Below, piece by piece: positions 45,868 to 55,032 of a DNA stretch of 64,000 bases. The stretch's first letter is position 1. The number at the start of each line of letters is the position of its first letter. This stretch comes from SHZU01 sp050184075 (GTDB lineage Bacteria > Gemmatimonadota > Gemmatimonadetes > Gemmatimonadales > GWC2-71-9). The position numbers and the translations under genes are program-made. The notes under the pieces are model-generated. The model worked only from the letters and a program-made list of their open reading frames with translations, did not search any database and was not told the origin of the DNA. The DNA lies in NCBI GenBank assembly GCA_050184075.1, contig JBFXAS010000003.1, positions 1-64,000 on the forward strand. Reading direction: 5' to 3'.

Positions 45868-46644
45868 GTGGTGGTGAGGTCGGCCGCGCTCCTGCTATTG
45901 CTTCCCGCGACCTCGCTGGTCGCGCAAGGGGCCCCGCGATACACCGTCGCGGGGCTTCGCTGCGCCGTGTTCGGGTTGGAGGTCCGCTCCGACATCACGT
46001 CGCAGCGTGGGCGAGTCACGATCCAGGATCGAGCCGGCCGCGACGGCGTGCTCGCGGTCCGCGCGAAGGACACAACCGGCGGGCTCGCGATCGAAGCCTG
46101 GTTCGACTCGCTGACCGTCTGGCGCCGAACCCGCGCCGGCACCGAGCGCGGCGACCCTGAAGGCTTTCTGGGCGGACGCTACCGCGGCCTGTTGCTCCCG
46201 ACCGGCGGCTACGAGCCGATCGCGGTGCCCTTCGTGCCGGATCCGCTGACCGACCTGGCCGATCTCCGCGGGGCCCTCGACGACTTCTTCCCGTTGCTGG
46301 CCGATCGGCCGCTCGAGCCGGGGGCGGTCTGGCGCGCCGAGGGCATCGAGATCCGGCGGGTGGCCGACCGGGACGGTTTCGGCCAGTATCGCTGGCGCAG
46401 GACCGCGCGAGCCAGCGACTCGGTGACGTTCGAGGCCGGGACCGCCCGGATCGAGCAGCAGACGACCGAGGCCGGCCAGCTCTCCTGGTCGGCCACACTC
46501 GGCCCCGCGGCCTGGTATCGACGGATCGAGGTGAACGCCAGGCTCCCTCGCACGGAGAGCGTCCGCCAGGGCATGCTCTCCGAAGTCCTGCAGGAGATCT
46601 GGGTGACCCGGCGGCCGCAGTCCCCGATCTGCGACTCCCATTGA
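45868..46644 (+). CDS. Secreted protein of unknown function
   Basis: 258 residues with signal peptide (ending LVAQGAP) and a beta-rich body with even strands (RYTVAGLRCAVFGLEVRSDI, GLAIEAWFDSLTVWRRT). Two Cys only (near 32 and 255). Not recognised. GTG start nine bases after pruA, so they may be cotranscribed. The 3' end carries the first arm of the inverted repeat in front of PadR 2. Confidence 0.6.
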   Translation: MVVRSAALLLLLPATSLVAQGAPRYTVAGLRCAVFGLEVRSDITSQRGRVTIQDRAGRDGVLAVRAKDTTGGLAIEAWFDSLTVWRRTRAGTERGDPEGFLGGRYRGLLLPTGGYEPIAVPFVPDPLTDLADLRGALDDFFPLLADRPLEPGAVWRAEGIEIRRVADRDGFGQYRWRRTARASDSVTFEAGTARIEQQTTEAGQLSWSATLGPAAWYRRIEVNARLPRTESVRQGMLSEVLQEIWVTRRPQSPICDSH

Positions 46645-46688
46645 CGTTCTATGGGAAGGCGATAGCTTTCCCATAGAACGTCAATGGG
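46637..46688 (+). promoter_or_regulatory. Perfect 21-bp inverted repeat, operator/promoter of PadR-permease operon 2
   Basis: Arms 46637-46657 and 46668-46688 are exact reverse complements across 10 bases; a G-U, G-C and C-G pair extend the RNA stem to 24 bp with a GAUA tetraloop. The left arm holds TTGACG (46641-46646); the right arm ends in the GGG that begins the PadR ribosome-binding site. It also spans the upstream gene's stop codon (46642-46644). Confidence 0.75.
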
Positions 46689-46695
46689 AGATAGG

Positions 46696-47022
46696 GTGCG
46701 ACTCGAGCTGCTGCAGGGAACCCTCGATCTCCTCGTCCTCAAGGCGCTCTCAGCCGGGCCCACCCATGGGTACGGGGTGGCGCGCTGGATCCAGGACCAC
46801 TCCAACGACACCCTCGCCGTCGAAGAAGGCTCGCTCTATCCGGCGCTCCACCGGATGGCGCGGCGGGGCTGGCTCGAGGCGGAGTGGGGTGTCTCGGAGA
46901 ACAATCGGCGGGCGCGGTTCTACCGTCTGACTGCGAAGGGGCGGCGGCAGTTGGACGAGGAGGCCAGGCTCTGGCGGCAGTTCACGGAGGTGGTGGCCGG
47001 GATCCTTTCCGTCGACGGGTGA
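46696..47022 (+). CDS. PadR family transcriptional regulator
   Basis: 108-residue winged-helix repressor: LLQGTLDLLVLKALSAGPTHG, EGSLYPALHRMARRGWLEAE, SENNRRARFYRLTAKGRRQL. The GTG at 46696 stands five bases after GGGAG; a Met four codons earlier is inside the repeat and has no site. It precedes its permease by eight bases and is about 60% similar by eye to the first PadR. Confidence 0.92.
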   Translation: MRLELLQGTLDLLVLKALSAGPTHGYGVARWIQDHSNDTLAVEEGSLYPALHRMARRGWLEAEWGVSENNRRARFYRLTAKGRRQLDEEARLWRQFTEVVAGILSVDG

Positions 47023-47030
47023 GGCGCGCG

Positions 47031-49754
47031 ATGGCCTGGCTACCCGACAAGTACCACGCGCTCCGCGAGCTGCTCCGGCGGGGCGATCCGGATCCCGACA
47101 TCCGGGACGAGCTGGCGCATCATCTGGCGGAGCGGATCACCGAGAATCGGGCCGCCGGGATGGACCAGGAAGCGGCCGAGCGGGAGGCCCGCCAACGTCT
47201 GGGCGATCTGGAGCACTATCGGAGGGAGACTGGGCGGATCGACCGGGGCGAGTGGGGTCGGCGGCGCCGCCGAGAGCGGTGGCGCGACCTCTGGCTCGGC
47301 CTCCGTCGGGCGGCGCTCTCCCTCCGGCGGGCGCCGGCGTTCAGCCTGACGGTGGTCCTGACCCTCGGGCTCGCGATGGCGGGTCTGACCGCCAGCTTCG
47401 CGCTGCTCGACGCGGTGGTCCTGCGTCCCCTGCGCTACCCGGGCTCCGACCGACTGGTGCGGATCTATCATCCGGTGCCAGGCGTGGGGGCGGACGCGAG
47501 GTGGAACATCTCGTCGGCCGAGCTCTTCTACTTCGACCGCGAGGCGCGCTACCTCGATGAGGTCGCGATCTATCAGCTCAACCGGGTCGGTCTCTCGGGC
47601 GACGACGGCAAGACCAAGCTGGTGAATGGCGCGCTGATCTCCGCGAAGCTGCTCGATCTGGTGGGTGCCCGCGCGCTCGTGGGCAGGCTGCTGGTGCCCG
47701 AGGACAGCTACGCCGAGGCGCCCCGGGTCGCCGTGCTCGGCGAGCGGCTGTGGCGCCAGCGATTCGGCGCCGATCCGGCCGTGGTGGGGAAGATCGTGCG
47801 GTTCGAGGGGCTCGAGCTCGAGGTGGTCGGGGTCGCGTCGGTCGGTGCCGACCTTCCGGACTGGCCCACGGACGTCTGGGTGGCGTATCCGCTCGATCCC
47901 AAGGCGCCGGCCTACAACACTCACGTCTACCGGGCCGTGGCCCGGTTGGCCGACGGCGCGACGCTCGAGCAGGCGGAGGACGAGCTCCTAGGCTTCGTCG
48001 CCCGGTATCCCGAGATCTTTCCAACGGCCTACAACGCGCACTTCATGGAGTCGTACGGCTTCACCGTCTCGCTGGTGCCCTGGCGGGACGACGTGATCGG
48101 CGCGGCAGGAAAGACCCTCTGGCTCGTGTTCGGGGCCGTCGGCCTGGTGCTGGCGATCGCCTGCTTCAACGTCGCCAGTCTCTTTCTGGTGCGGGGTCAG
48201 GATCGCGAGGCGGAGGTCGGCATCCGCGTCGCCCTCGGCGCGGGCCGCTGGCAGCTGATCGGCCAGCAGCTCGCCGAGTCGCTGCTGCTCGCCGGGCTCT
48301 CCGCCGCCGTCGGGTTGGCGGTTTCGGCGGCGATCCTCCCGGCGTTCATCGGAGCGGTGGCGGAGGGGCCGAGCCATGCGGGAGACCCGATCCTGCCGCG
48401 CCTGGCCGAGGTGGGAGTCGACGGGGCGACGGTGCTCTTCGCGCTGGTCGTGGCGCTGGTCGCGGCGTTGGTCTTCGGTGTCGGTCCGGCCCTCGCCCGC
48501 CGAGGCGACGCCGGCCGATTGCTCGGCAAGGCGCGGGGCGCGTCGCTTTCGCGGGCGGCGGTCCGAGCCCGGAGCACCCTGGTAGTGGGGCAGGTCTCGC
48601 TCGCGGTGGTCCTGCTCGCGTCGGCCGGACTCCTGCTCCGGACGGTCCAGCGCCTCAGCGCGGTCGATCCCGGCTTCGAGCCGGAGGGTCTGTTCGCCAT
48701 GGACGTGGCGGTGCCGTTCAACCGATATCAGAGTTACGACAAGACGACCCAGTTCTGGAGCGCGCTGGTCGAGCAGGTCCGGGCGGTTCCCGGGGTCGAG
48801 AACGCGGCGGTGGGCTCCGAGCTCCCGCTCGAAGCGGGCGATGGCTGCTCCCTGCTCGCTGGCGAGGGGCAGGATCCGAGCGAGAAGGCTGCCTGCTTGC
48901 CATCGGCGACGGTCAGTCCGGGCTATTTCGCGACGCTCGGAGCGACGGTGGTCGGACGCGAGGCGACCTGGGGCGAAGCCACGGGGGCCACCGCCGGCGC
49001 CCTCGTCTCGGGGCGATTGGCGAAGCGGCTGTGGGGCGATCGCGATCCACTCGGGCAGGGCATCAAGGTCGACGGGGTGCCGCGACCGCCCTTCTTTCCG
49101 GTGACCGGCGTGGTTCGGGGACTCAGGTTCCACTCGCTCGAGCTCGATGAGCCGGAGATCGGCTTCTACCCGCTCAGGCCGCTGCCCGACACCTGGCTCT
49201 GGCAACCGCCGGCCCGGATGGCGCTGCTGGTGCGGGCCTCGGGCGTGTCGCTCGGCGATCTGACCCGCGCGGTCGAGCGGATCGGGTCCGGCCTCGATCC
49301 GGAGGCGGTGGTGGCCAACGCCCGCGCGATGACCAGCGTGGTCGGGCAGTCGATGCAGCGGGTCCGACTCACCGGCGTGCTGCTGACCCTGGCAGCGCTC
49401 GTGGCGCTGGCGCTGGCGGCGATCGGTCTCTACGGGGTGATCGCCCAGCTGGTGCTCCGCCGCACTCGGGAGATCGGGATCCGGATCGCGCTGGGCGCCG
49501 AGGCGGCCCGGGTGCGGCGGCAGGTCGTGGCCGAAGCGGTGCGTCTCGCCGCGGTTGGCGCGGTGGTCGGCGGGGCCGTCGCGATCGTCGCGACGCGGGC
49601 CCTCCGCTCGCTCCTGTTCGGGGTGGAGCCAGGGAACCCCGTGGTGGTAGGTCTGGCGATCGCGATACTCCTGATGGCGGCGTTCGTGGCCGGTCTGGTG
49701 CCGGCCCGCCGGGCCAGCCGGGTCGATCCGATGGAGGCGTTACGGGCCGAGTGA
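47031..49754 (+). CDS. ABC transporter permease of the MacB/ADOP orphan type
   Basis: 907 residues. N-terminal helical segment DIRDELAHHLAERITENRAAGM (20 of those residues lie at about 24-45), then the duplicated MacB/FtsX core: first helix near 100, periplasmic domain to about 360, FtsX block with DREAEVGIRVALGAGR near 395, second helix near 520, second periplasmic domain, final block TREIGIRIALGAEAARVRRQ near 820. No ATPase. GAGG six bases before the ATG. Partner of PadR 2; substrate unknown. Confidence 0.9.
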   Translation: MAWLPDKYHALRELLRRGDPDPDIRDELAHHLAERITENRAAGMDQEAAEREARQRLGDLEHYRRETGRIDRGEWGRRRRRERWRDLWLGLRRAALSLRRAPAFSLTVVLTLGLAMAGLTASFALLDAVVLRPLRYPGSDRLVRIYHPVPGVGADARWNISSAELFYFDREARYLDEVAIYQLNRVGLSGDDGKTKLVNGALISAKLLDLVGARALVGRLLVPEDSYAEAPRVAVLGERLWRQRFGADPAVVGKIVRFEGLELEVVGVASVGADLPDWPTDVWVAYPLDPKAPAYNTHVYRAVARLADGATLEQAEDELLGFVARYPEIFPTAYNAHFMESYGFTVSLVPWRDDVIGAAGKTLWLVFGAVGLVLAIACFNVASLFLVRGQDREAEVGIRVALGAGRWQLIGQQLAESLLLAGLSAAVGLAVSAAILPAFIGAVAEGPSHAGDPILPRLAEVGVDGATVLFALVVALVAALVFGVGPALARRGDAGRLLGKARGASLSRAAVRARSTLVVGQVSLAVVLLASAGLLLRTVQRLSAVDPGFEPEGLFAMDVAVPFNRYQSYDKTTQFWSALVEQVRAVPGVENAAVGSELPLEAGDGCSLLAGEGQDPSEKAACLPSATVSPGYFATLGATVVGREATWGEATGATAGALVSGRLAKRLWGDRDPLGQGIKVDGVPRPPFFPVTGVVRGLRFHSLELDEPEIGFYPLRPLPDTWLWQPPARMALLVRASGVSLGDLTRAVERIGSGLDPEAVVANARAMTSVVGQSMQRVRLTGVLLTLAALVALALAAIGLYGVIAQLVLRRTREIGIRIALGAEAARVRRQVVAEAVRLAAVGAVVGGAVAIVATRALRSLLFGVEPGNPVVVGLAIAILLMAAFVAGLVPARRASRVDPMEALRAE

Positions 49755-49777
49755 CGAATCCGATGCCGTTTGGTGGC

Positions 49778-49807
49778 TTGCTCAGGGTGGCGGCGCCTTT
49801 CTAATTT
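49778..49807 (+). promoter_or_regulatory. Candidate promoter of the TPR gene
   Basis: TTGCTC (49778-49783), 17-18 base spacer, then CTAATT/TAATTT (49801-49807). About 30 bases before the ATG at 49838. AT-rich by local standards; matched by eye only. Confidence 0.45.
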
Positions 49808-49837
49808 TGGCCGACCACCACGGGGGCAATCCGCCGG

Positions 49838-50959
49838 ATGCCGGAAGGATTCCGAAGCTCCGACGAGTACGACGAACAAGCCCACCAGCTCTACAATCAA
49901 GGTCGCTATGACGAGGCGTTGCTCGTCTTGCGAGACGGTCTCTACGTCTACCCGTCCGCGGTCGAGCTTCACGTCGGCATGGGGTACGCCTATCTCGCCC
50001 GGGAGGACTTCGCCTGGGCGCGGCAGGCGTTCGTGCAGGCGCTGGTGCTCGAGCCCGATCACGAAGACGGACTGGCCGGATTCGGCGAGACGCTGCTCCG
50101 GATGGGCGATTCCCAGGCGGCGATCCGGGTCTTCGCCAGGCTGCTCGAGCTCGGGTTGCAGGAAGACCACGATCTGATGCTGCAGGTCGGCCGCGCCCTG
50201 TTTCGCGACGGGTTGGCGGCCCAGGCGCACCGGTTCTTCGAGCTCGCGGCGGCGGCGGAGCCCGAGTGTCCGGAAGCCGCCGCCTGCATGGGGTACGTCA
50301 GCCACCGTCTCGGCCGGGACGCGGCGGCGATGTTCTGGCTCCGGCGCGCCCTGGAGATCGACGGCGCCTTTGCCGAGCCGCGGATCTACCTCGCCAACAT
50401 GCTCTACGATCGGGGCGAGAGCGAAGCCGCGATGCATCAGTACCGGCACACCGGCCCCGAGGAGCACTATGAGGAGCTCGGGATCTACCGGGTGATCGAG
50501 CTGCACCGGACCATGTTCCGGATGTCCGACGACGATCCGGCCCTCGAGCCCTGGTACCAACGGCTGCTCGAGCTGAGCGAGGCGATCGACCCAGTCGACG
50601 ACCTGCTAGCCGAGATCGAGGCGGTGCAGCACGATGGCCGGCCTCGCGATCCGAACCAGCTGGAGCTCTTCGGCGCACTGGTGTCGGAGCCCGCCCAGAT
50701 GCATCGGCCCCCGTCGCTCAGACCCGACCACCACCAGGTGGCCACGTTGGCGGGTCAGCTCTTCCGCGGTACCTGGGACGACATCCTGGAGCAGCTCCGC
50801 GCCGCCGACGAGGGGGCGTGGGGGCTCAGCCTGGCCGAATTCATGGTCGGCTATGCCCGGCGTGGCCGCCAGGAGACCGGGGTGGTGATCCCGGTCACCA
50901 GCGCCGAGGCGTTCATCCGGGGCAGCGCCGAGGCCGGCACGCTCCGCATCCTCCAGTAG
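49838..50959 (+). CDS. Tetratricopeptide-repeat protein
   Basis: 373 residues, no signal peptide, so cytoplasmic. About six TPR units fill residues 5-210 (AHQLYNQGRYDEALLVLRDGL, 20 or fewer of which are YNQGRYDEALLVLRDGL; VGRALFRDGLAAQAHRFFEL). The C-terminal 160 residues are acidic and helical, with no known domain. TPRs bind peptides or partner proteins; the partner is unknown. The M16 peptidase gene follows after 53 bases. Confidence 0.85.
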   Translation: MPEGFRSSDEYDEQAHQLYNQGRYDEALLVLRDGLYVYPSAVELHVGMGYAYLAREDFAWARQAFVQALVLEPDHEDGLAGFGETLLRMGDSQAAIRVFARLLELGLQEDHDLMLQVGRALFRDGLAAQAHRFFELAAAAEPECPEAAACMGYVSHRLGRDAAAMFWLRRALEIDGAFAEPRIYLANMLYDRGESEAAMHQYRHTGPEEHYEELGIYRVIELHRTMFRMSDDDPALEPWYQRLLELSEAIDPVDDLLAEIEAVQHDGRPRDPNQLELFGALVSEPAQMHRPPSLRPDHHQVATLAGQLFRGTWDDILEQLRAADEGAWGLSLAEFMVGYARRGRQETGVVIPVTSAEAFIRGSAEAGTLRILQ

Positions 50960-51012
50960 GCTCGGCCCGCCCGCCTCCCGCGCCTCGGCCCGGGGCGTGT
51001 TTTATTCCTGAC

Positions 51013-53622
51013 ATGATTCGTCCCGAAACCCGCTGGGCCGCCGGCGTCGAGCGCCGCGTCCTTCCCAACGGCCTCACCGTGCTGGTCCAATCCGACCCGG
51101 CTGCGCCGGCCGTGGCCGTCGTCACCCACGTCCGGGCTGGCTTCTTCGACGAGCCGGACCACTGGCAGGGAATCAGTCATGTGCTGGAGCACATGTTCTT
51201 CAAGGGGACCCCGACCCGGCCGGTGGGGCGGATCGCGAACGAGACCAAGGCGTTGGGCGGCTATCTCAACGCCTCCACCGGATACGACGCCACCAGCTAC
51301 TACGTGGTGCTGCCCGGCGACGGGTTCGAGAAGGCGCTGGCGATCCAGGCCGACGCGCTGCAGCACGCCTCGCTCGACCGGGACGAGCTGGCTCGCGAGC
51401 TCCGGGTGATCATCGAGGAGGCCAAGCGGAAGCTCGACTCGCCCTCGTCGGTGGCGCACGAGACCCTCCACGCAGTGCTCTTCGACCGGCACCGGATCCG
51501 CCGCTGGCGGATCGGCACGGAGCCGATGCTCGCGGGCTTCACCCGCGACGACGTGGCCGGCTACTACCGTTCCCGCTACGTCCCGGGCCGGGTGATCGTC
51601 TCGGTGGTGGGCGACGTGGAGGTGAATCAGGCCTTCGAGGCGGTGGCCGATGCCTATCGCGCCTGGCCCGCCGGTCCGGATCCGGAGCCAGACGGGCCGG
51701 CGGAGCCCTGGCGGCGAGAGGTGCGGTCCCGCACCCTCCGCGGCGACGTGACCCGCGCCGAGCTGGTGCTTGGCTGGCGAGGCGTACCGTCGCTCCACCC
51801 CGATTCGGCGCCGCTCGACGTGCTCGCGGCCGTGCTCGGCCTCGGCCGGGGCAGTCGGCTCTACGCCGCGCTCCGGCGGACGGGGATCGTCACCTCGATC
51901 GGGGCCTATCACTACTCGCCCTCGGAGGTCGGGGTGTTCTCGATCGCCGCCGACCTCGGTCCGGACGCCCTTGACCGCGCCCTTGGCGGGATCGCGACCG
52001 AGCTCGGAGCGCTGCAGCAGGAGCCGCCTTCCCAAGCCGAGCTCGATCGGGCCAAGACCATCCTCACCGCGCAGTGGGCCCGCCGGCTCGAATCGGTCGA
52101 GGGCCGGGCGTCGACCTTCGCGGCCGCCGAGGCGGTGCGCGACCTCGGGATGTTGGACGAGGAGTACGCGGCGATGATGGCGGTCACGCCGACCGAGGTG
52201 ACCAGGGTGGCCGCGCATTATCTCGGGGCGGACGCGGTCGGCGGGGTCGCCTACCTGCCCAACGACGACCCGGGTGAGCTCACCGCGGAGCGGCTTGGCG
52301 CCGCCTTCTCGAACCCGACACCACGAGTCCAGACGCGGGCGGCCGGGGCGACCATCGAGGGCGCCCCCGCCGTCCGGATCGGACCCCGGACGGAGACGGC
52401 GGGCGTCGCGCACCTGACGCTCGACGGCGTGGACCTGTTGGTTCGGCACAAGCCGGGCGTGCCCCTGGTGTCGCTCGGCGTGTACCGGCGCCGGATCGCC
52501 CCGGACGCGATCGAGACCGCAGGGCTCGGCGCCCTGACGGTGCGCTCGGCCGCGCGCGGCGCCGGCGATTGGGACGCGGCGGCGCTCGCCGATCTCTTCG
52601 AGCGGCTTGGGGGCGGTCTTTCGACCAGCATCGCGTCGGACTGGTTCGGCTTCGGCGCCTCGGTCCTGAGCGGCAACCTCGCCCCGGCCGCCAAGCTCCT
52701 CCGGACGGTGCTCTCCGAGCCGCGTTTCGAGGAGCGGGAGGTGCTCCTGGAGCGGGCCACGCAGCTGGACGAGGTCACCCGCGCGCGCGACGACATGTTT
52801 CGCCATCCGGTGCAGCTCGCGTTGCGCGCGGCCTTCGACGGGCACCGCTACGGGGTGCCGGTCTCGGGTCTGCCCGAGTCGTTGCCCGGTCTGACCCGGG
52901 ATCAGGTGGTCGACTGGCATCGCGACGAGCTGGCCCGCGGTCGGACGACCGTGGTGGCTGTCGGCGCCGCCTCGGAGGCGGAGATGCTCGGGCTCCTGGC
53001 CGGCGCCTTCGGCGATCTCCGCGGGTCCGCGAACGACCTGGAGCCGCCGCCGGCCCCGCCGGCGGGCCGGGAGCAGCGGATCGAAACTCGCGAGAAGTCG
53101 CAGACCGCGATGGCGATGATCTTCCCGGGTCCGGCGCGTCGCGATCCCGATCGCTACGCGGCCATGGTCCTCGCCACCGTCGCGAGCGGGCTCGGTGGCC
53201 GGCTCTTCGAGGCGCTCAGGGACAAGCGCTCCCTCGCCTACACCGTGCTCCTCTCGAGCTGGCAGCGGCTCGCGGGCGGCGCCTTGATCTCCTACATCGC
53301 CACCTCGCCCGATCGCGAGGTCGAGGCGCGGGAGCAGATGCTGGTCGAGCTGGAGCGCTTCCGCCGGGAGCCGATCGACCTCGAGGAGCTCGAGCGCGCG
53401 GTCAACTTCCTGGCGGGTCAGGCGGCGGTTCAGCGGCAGACCGGAACGGCCTGGGCCTCCGAGATGCTCGACGCCTGGCTGCTCGGGACCGGGCTCGACG
53501 AGCTCGAGGACCCGGCGGCGCCCTACCGCGCGGTCACCCGGGAAGAGGTACAGCGGGTGGCGGAGCGCTATCTCGACGCGTCGCTCAGAGCGGAAGGCGT
53601 GGTTCGCGGCGCGAGCCGATGA
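51013..53622 (+). CDS. M16 family zinc metallopeptidase (insulinase/pitrilysin type)
   Basis: 869 residues holding two M16 halves. The N-terminal half has the inverted zinc motif HVLEH (His56, Glu59, His60) and the downstream EEAKRKLDSPSSVAHE supplying the third ligand Glu. The C-terminal half (about 440-869) keeps the fold but no HxxEH, as usual. No signal peptide is evident, so location is uncertain. The ATG is preceded by an AT-rich TTTATTCC that could be a -10 box. The 3' end overlaps the convergent methyltransferase by 38 bp. Confidence 0.92.
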   Translation: MIRPETRWAAGVERRVLPNGLTVLVQSDPAAPAVAVVTHVRAGFFDEPDHWQGISHVLEHMFFKGTPTRPVGRIANETKALGGYLNASTGYDATSYYVVLPGDGFEKALAIQADALQHASLDRDELARELRVIIEEAKRKLDSPSSVAHETLHAVLFDRHRIRRWRIGTEPMLAGFTRDDVAGYYRSRYVPGRVIVSVVGDVEVNQAFEAVADAYRAWPAGPDPEPDGPAEPWRREVRSRTLRGDVTRAELVLGWRGVPSLHPDSAPLDVLAAVLGLGRGSRLYAALRRTGIVTSIGAYHYSPSEVGVFSIAADLGPDALDRALGGIATELGALQQEPPSQAELDRAKTILTAQWARRLESVEGRASTFAAAEAVRDLGMLDEEYAAMMAVTPTEVTRVAAHYLGADAVGGVAYLPNDDPGELTAERLGAAFSNPTPRVQTRAAGATIEGAPAVRIGPRTETAGVAHLTLDGVDLLVRHKPGVPLVSLGVYRRRIAPDAIETAGLGALTVRSAARGAGDWDAAALADLFERLGGGLSTSIASDWFGFGASVLSGNLAPAAKLLRTVLSEPRFEEREVLLERATQLDEVTRARDDMFRHPVQLALRAAFDGHRYGVPVSGLPESLPGLTRDQVVDWHRDELARGRTTVVAVGAASEAEMLGLLAGAFGDLRGSANDLEPPPAPPAGREQRIETREKSQTAMAMIFPGPARRDPDRYAAMVLATVASGLGGRLFEALRDKRSLAYTVLLSSWQRLAGGALISYIATSPDREVEAREQMLVELERFRREPIDLEELERAVNFLAGQAAVQRQTGTAWASEMLDAWLLGTGLDELEDPAAPYRAVTREEVQRVAERYLDASLRAEGVVRGASR

Positions 53623-54322
53623 AGATCTCGCGCCGCCAGGGGTCGGTGGAGCAGGTGACCTCGAATCCGGCCTCGGCGAACCAGCCCAGCCACTCGTCCC
53701 TCCCGAAGAGGCCCTCGATGTGCCGGTCGTGCTCGACCGCGATCGAGCCGTCAGGGTGGCGCATCACGAAGGCGTAGTCGACCAGGCAGGTACAGTCGGT
53801 CGGATCGGGGTCCCAGGTCCATTCGAGGTAGCGGAGCGCGCGGCCGTCGCGTCCGTCGTGGCCGCCCCAATCGGTGCCGGGTTGGAACGACTCCCGCACG
53901 GCGTCCGGGAGCACGGCGATGGCGCCTCCCTTGCGGAGGTGCGCGGCGGCGGTCGCGAGGGCCGCGCGGACCGCGTCGGGATCGGTGGCGTACATGATGG
54001 CGTCGTGGATCAGGACGACGTCGAAGGTTCGGCCGAGCCGGAGGGTTCGCATGTCGCCCTCCAGGTGCTCGCACTCGGGGTTCACTGCGCGGCTGACCTC
54101 GAGCATGCCCCGGGACCGGTCGGTCAGGGTCGCTCGGAAGTGGCGCTTGAGGTGGAAGGCGAGGCTGCCGCCGCCGGAGCCGAGCTCGAGCAGGGTCTCG
54201 AGCGGTCCTTCCCCGGCCGCGCGGATTCTGGGCAGGAGATCGTCGGCCTCCTCGTCGTAGCTGTCGGGCGGGGAGAGGAGAGGCCACCACTCGGCCAGGT
54301 GCTCGTAGAGACTTTGACCCAT
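53585..54322 (-). CDS. Class I SAM-dependent methyltransferase
   Basis: 245 residues. Motif I LLELGSGGGSLAFHLKRHF, acidic motif II TLTDRSRGMLEVSR, and FDVVLIHDAIMY in motif IV position give a typical Rossmann methyltransferase. The C-terminal third is mostly strand, with SWGG/WDPDPTD-like segments. Acceptor unknown. Six bases after the glycosylase gene on the same strand, so they may be coupled. 3' overlap with M16. Confidence 0.87.
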   Translation of the reverse strand: MGQSLYEHLAEWWPLLSPPDSYDEEADDLLPRIRAAGEGPLETLLELGSGGGSLAFHLKRHFRATLTDRSRGMLEVSRAVNPECEHLEGDMRTLRLGRTFDVVLIHDAIMYATDPDAVRAALATAAAHLRKGGAIAVLPDAVRESFQPGTDWGGHDGRDGRALRYLEWTWDPDPTDCTCLVDYAFVMRHPDGSIAVEHDRHIEGLFGRDEWLGWFAEAGFEVTCSTDPWRREIFIGSRREPRLPL

Positions 54323-54328
54323 GGGCGC

Positions 54329-55030
54329 TCAGGCCGAGGAGAGGAAGTCGCTCGCGCTCGGGCAGCGGCTGGCGAGCGGGCATTCGTCACAGTGGGGCCC
54401 GGTCCGGCGGCAGAGCGTGGTCCCGTGCTCCTCCAGGAGCGCCGCGAGCGCCGCCAGCGCGGTGGGGCTCTTGGGCAGCTGGTCGGCCAGCGCGGCTTGG
54501 GCGGAGCGGTAGGCCGCCGCATAGCTCCCGCGATCACTGCCGAATCCGAGCCGGTGCGCCACCCGGAGTCCGTTCGACTCGAGGCCGAGCACGGCGTGGG
54601 CACCGCAGGCGGCGAGAATCCGGTCGGCGCCGGGGGCGCCGATCATCGGAAAGGCCTGGAGCACCTTGCGCGCCTGTGGGAGGGGGACGTCGAGCGCGGC
54701 GCGGAGGTCGCCACCGTGGCGCCGCTCGACCAGCGTCGCGCTCTGCTTCATCCGGGCCGCGCGCTCGTCGGCGGCGATGGTGCCGCCCGCGCGGGCGATC
54801 GCCCGCAGCTTGGGGAGCGGCGCCCCGGAGATCTCCGCCGGCGAGAGGCCGATCTCCGACTCGAGCCGGGCAAACGCGGCGCGGCGGGTCTCCCTGGGCA
54901 CCAGGTAGCCGACTTGCTGATAGAGAACCTGCCGGAACGGATCGGGGCCCGCGGGCCAGGTCGGCGGGCCGTGCCGCTTCTGGAGCGTCTTGCGCACCCA
55001 GGCGAGGCCGACCGGCCGGGGCCTGGCCAT
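54329..55030 (-). CDS. Endonuclease III-like (HhH-GPD) protein with altered catalytic residues
   Basis: 233 residues, the size of EndoIII. The C-terminal CRRTGPHCDECPLASRC has the C-x6-C-x2-C-x5-C spacing of the EndoIII [4Fe-4S] loop. In the helix-hairpin-helix FPMIGAPGADRILA the catalytic Lys position of LPGVGRKTA is Pro, and VDTH, with the catalytic Asp, is replaced by LESN. So either activity is lost or the substrate differs. Two bases downstream of the cNMP-binding gene; ATG start gives full fold. Confidence 0.82.
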   Translation of the reverse strand: MARPRPVGLAWVRKTLQKRHGPPTWPAGPDPFRQVLYQQVGYLVPRETRRAAFARLESEIGLSPAEISGAPLPKLRAIARAGGTIAADERAARMKQSATLVERRHGGDLRAALDVPLPQARKVLQAFPMIGAPGADRILAACGAHAVLGLESNGLRVAHRLGFGSDRGSYAAAYRSAQAALADQLPKSPTALAALAALLEEHGTTLCRRTGPHCDECPLASRCPSASDFLSSA

Positions 55031-55032
55031 GA

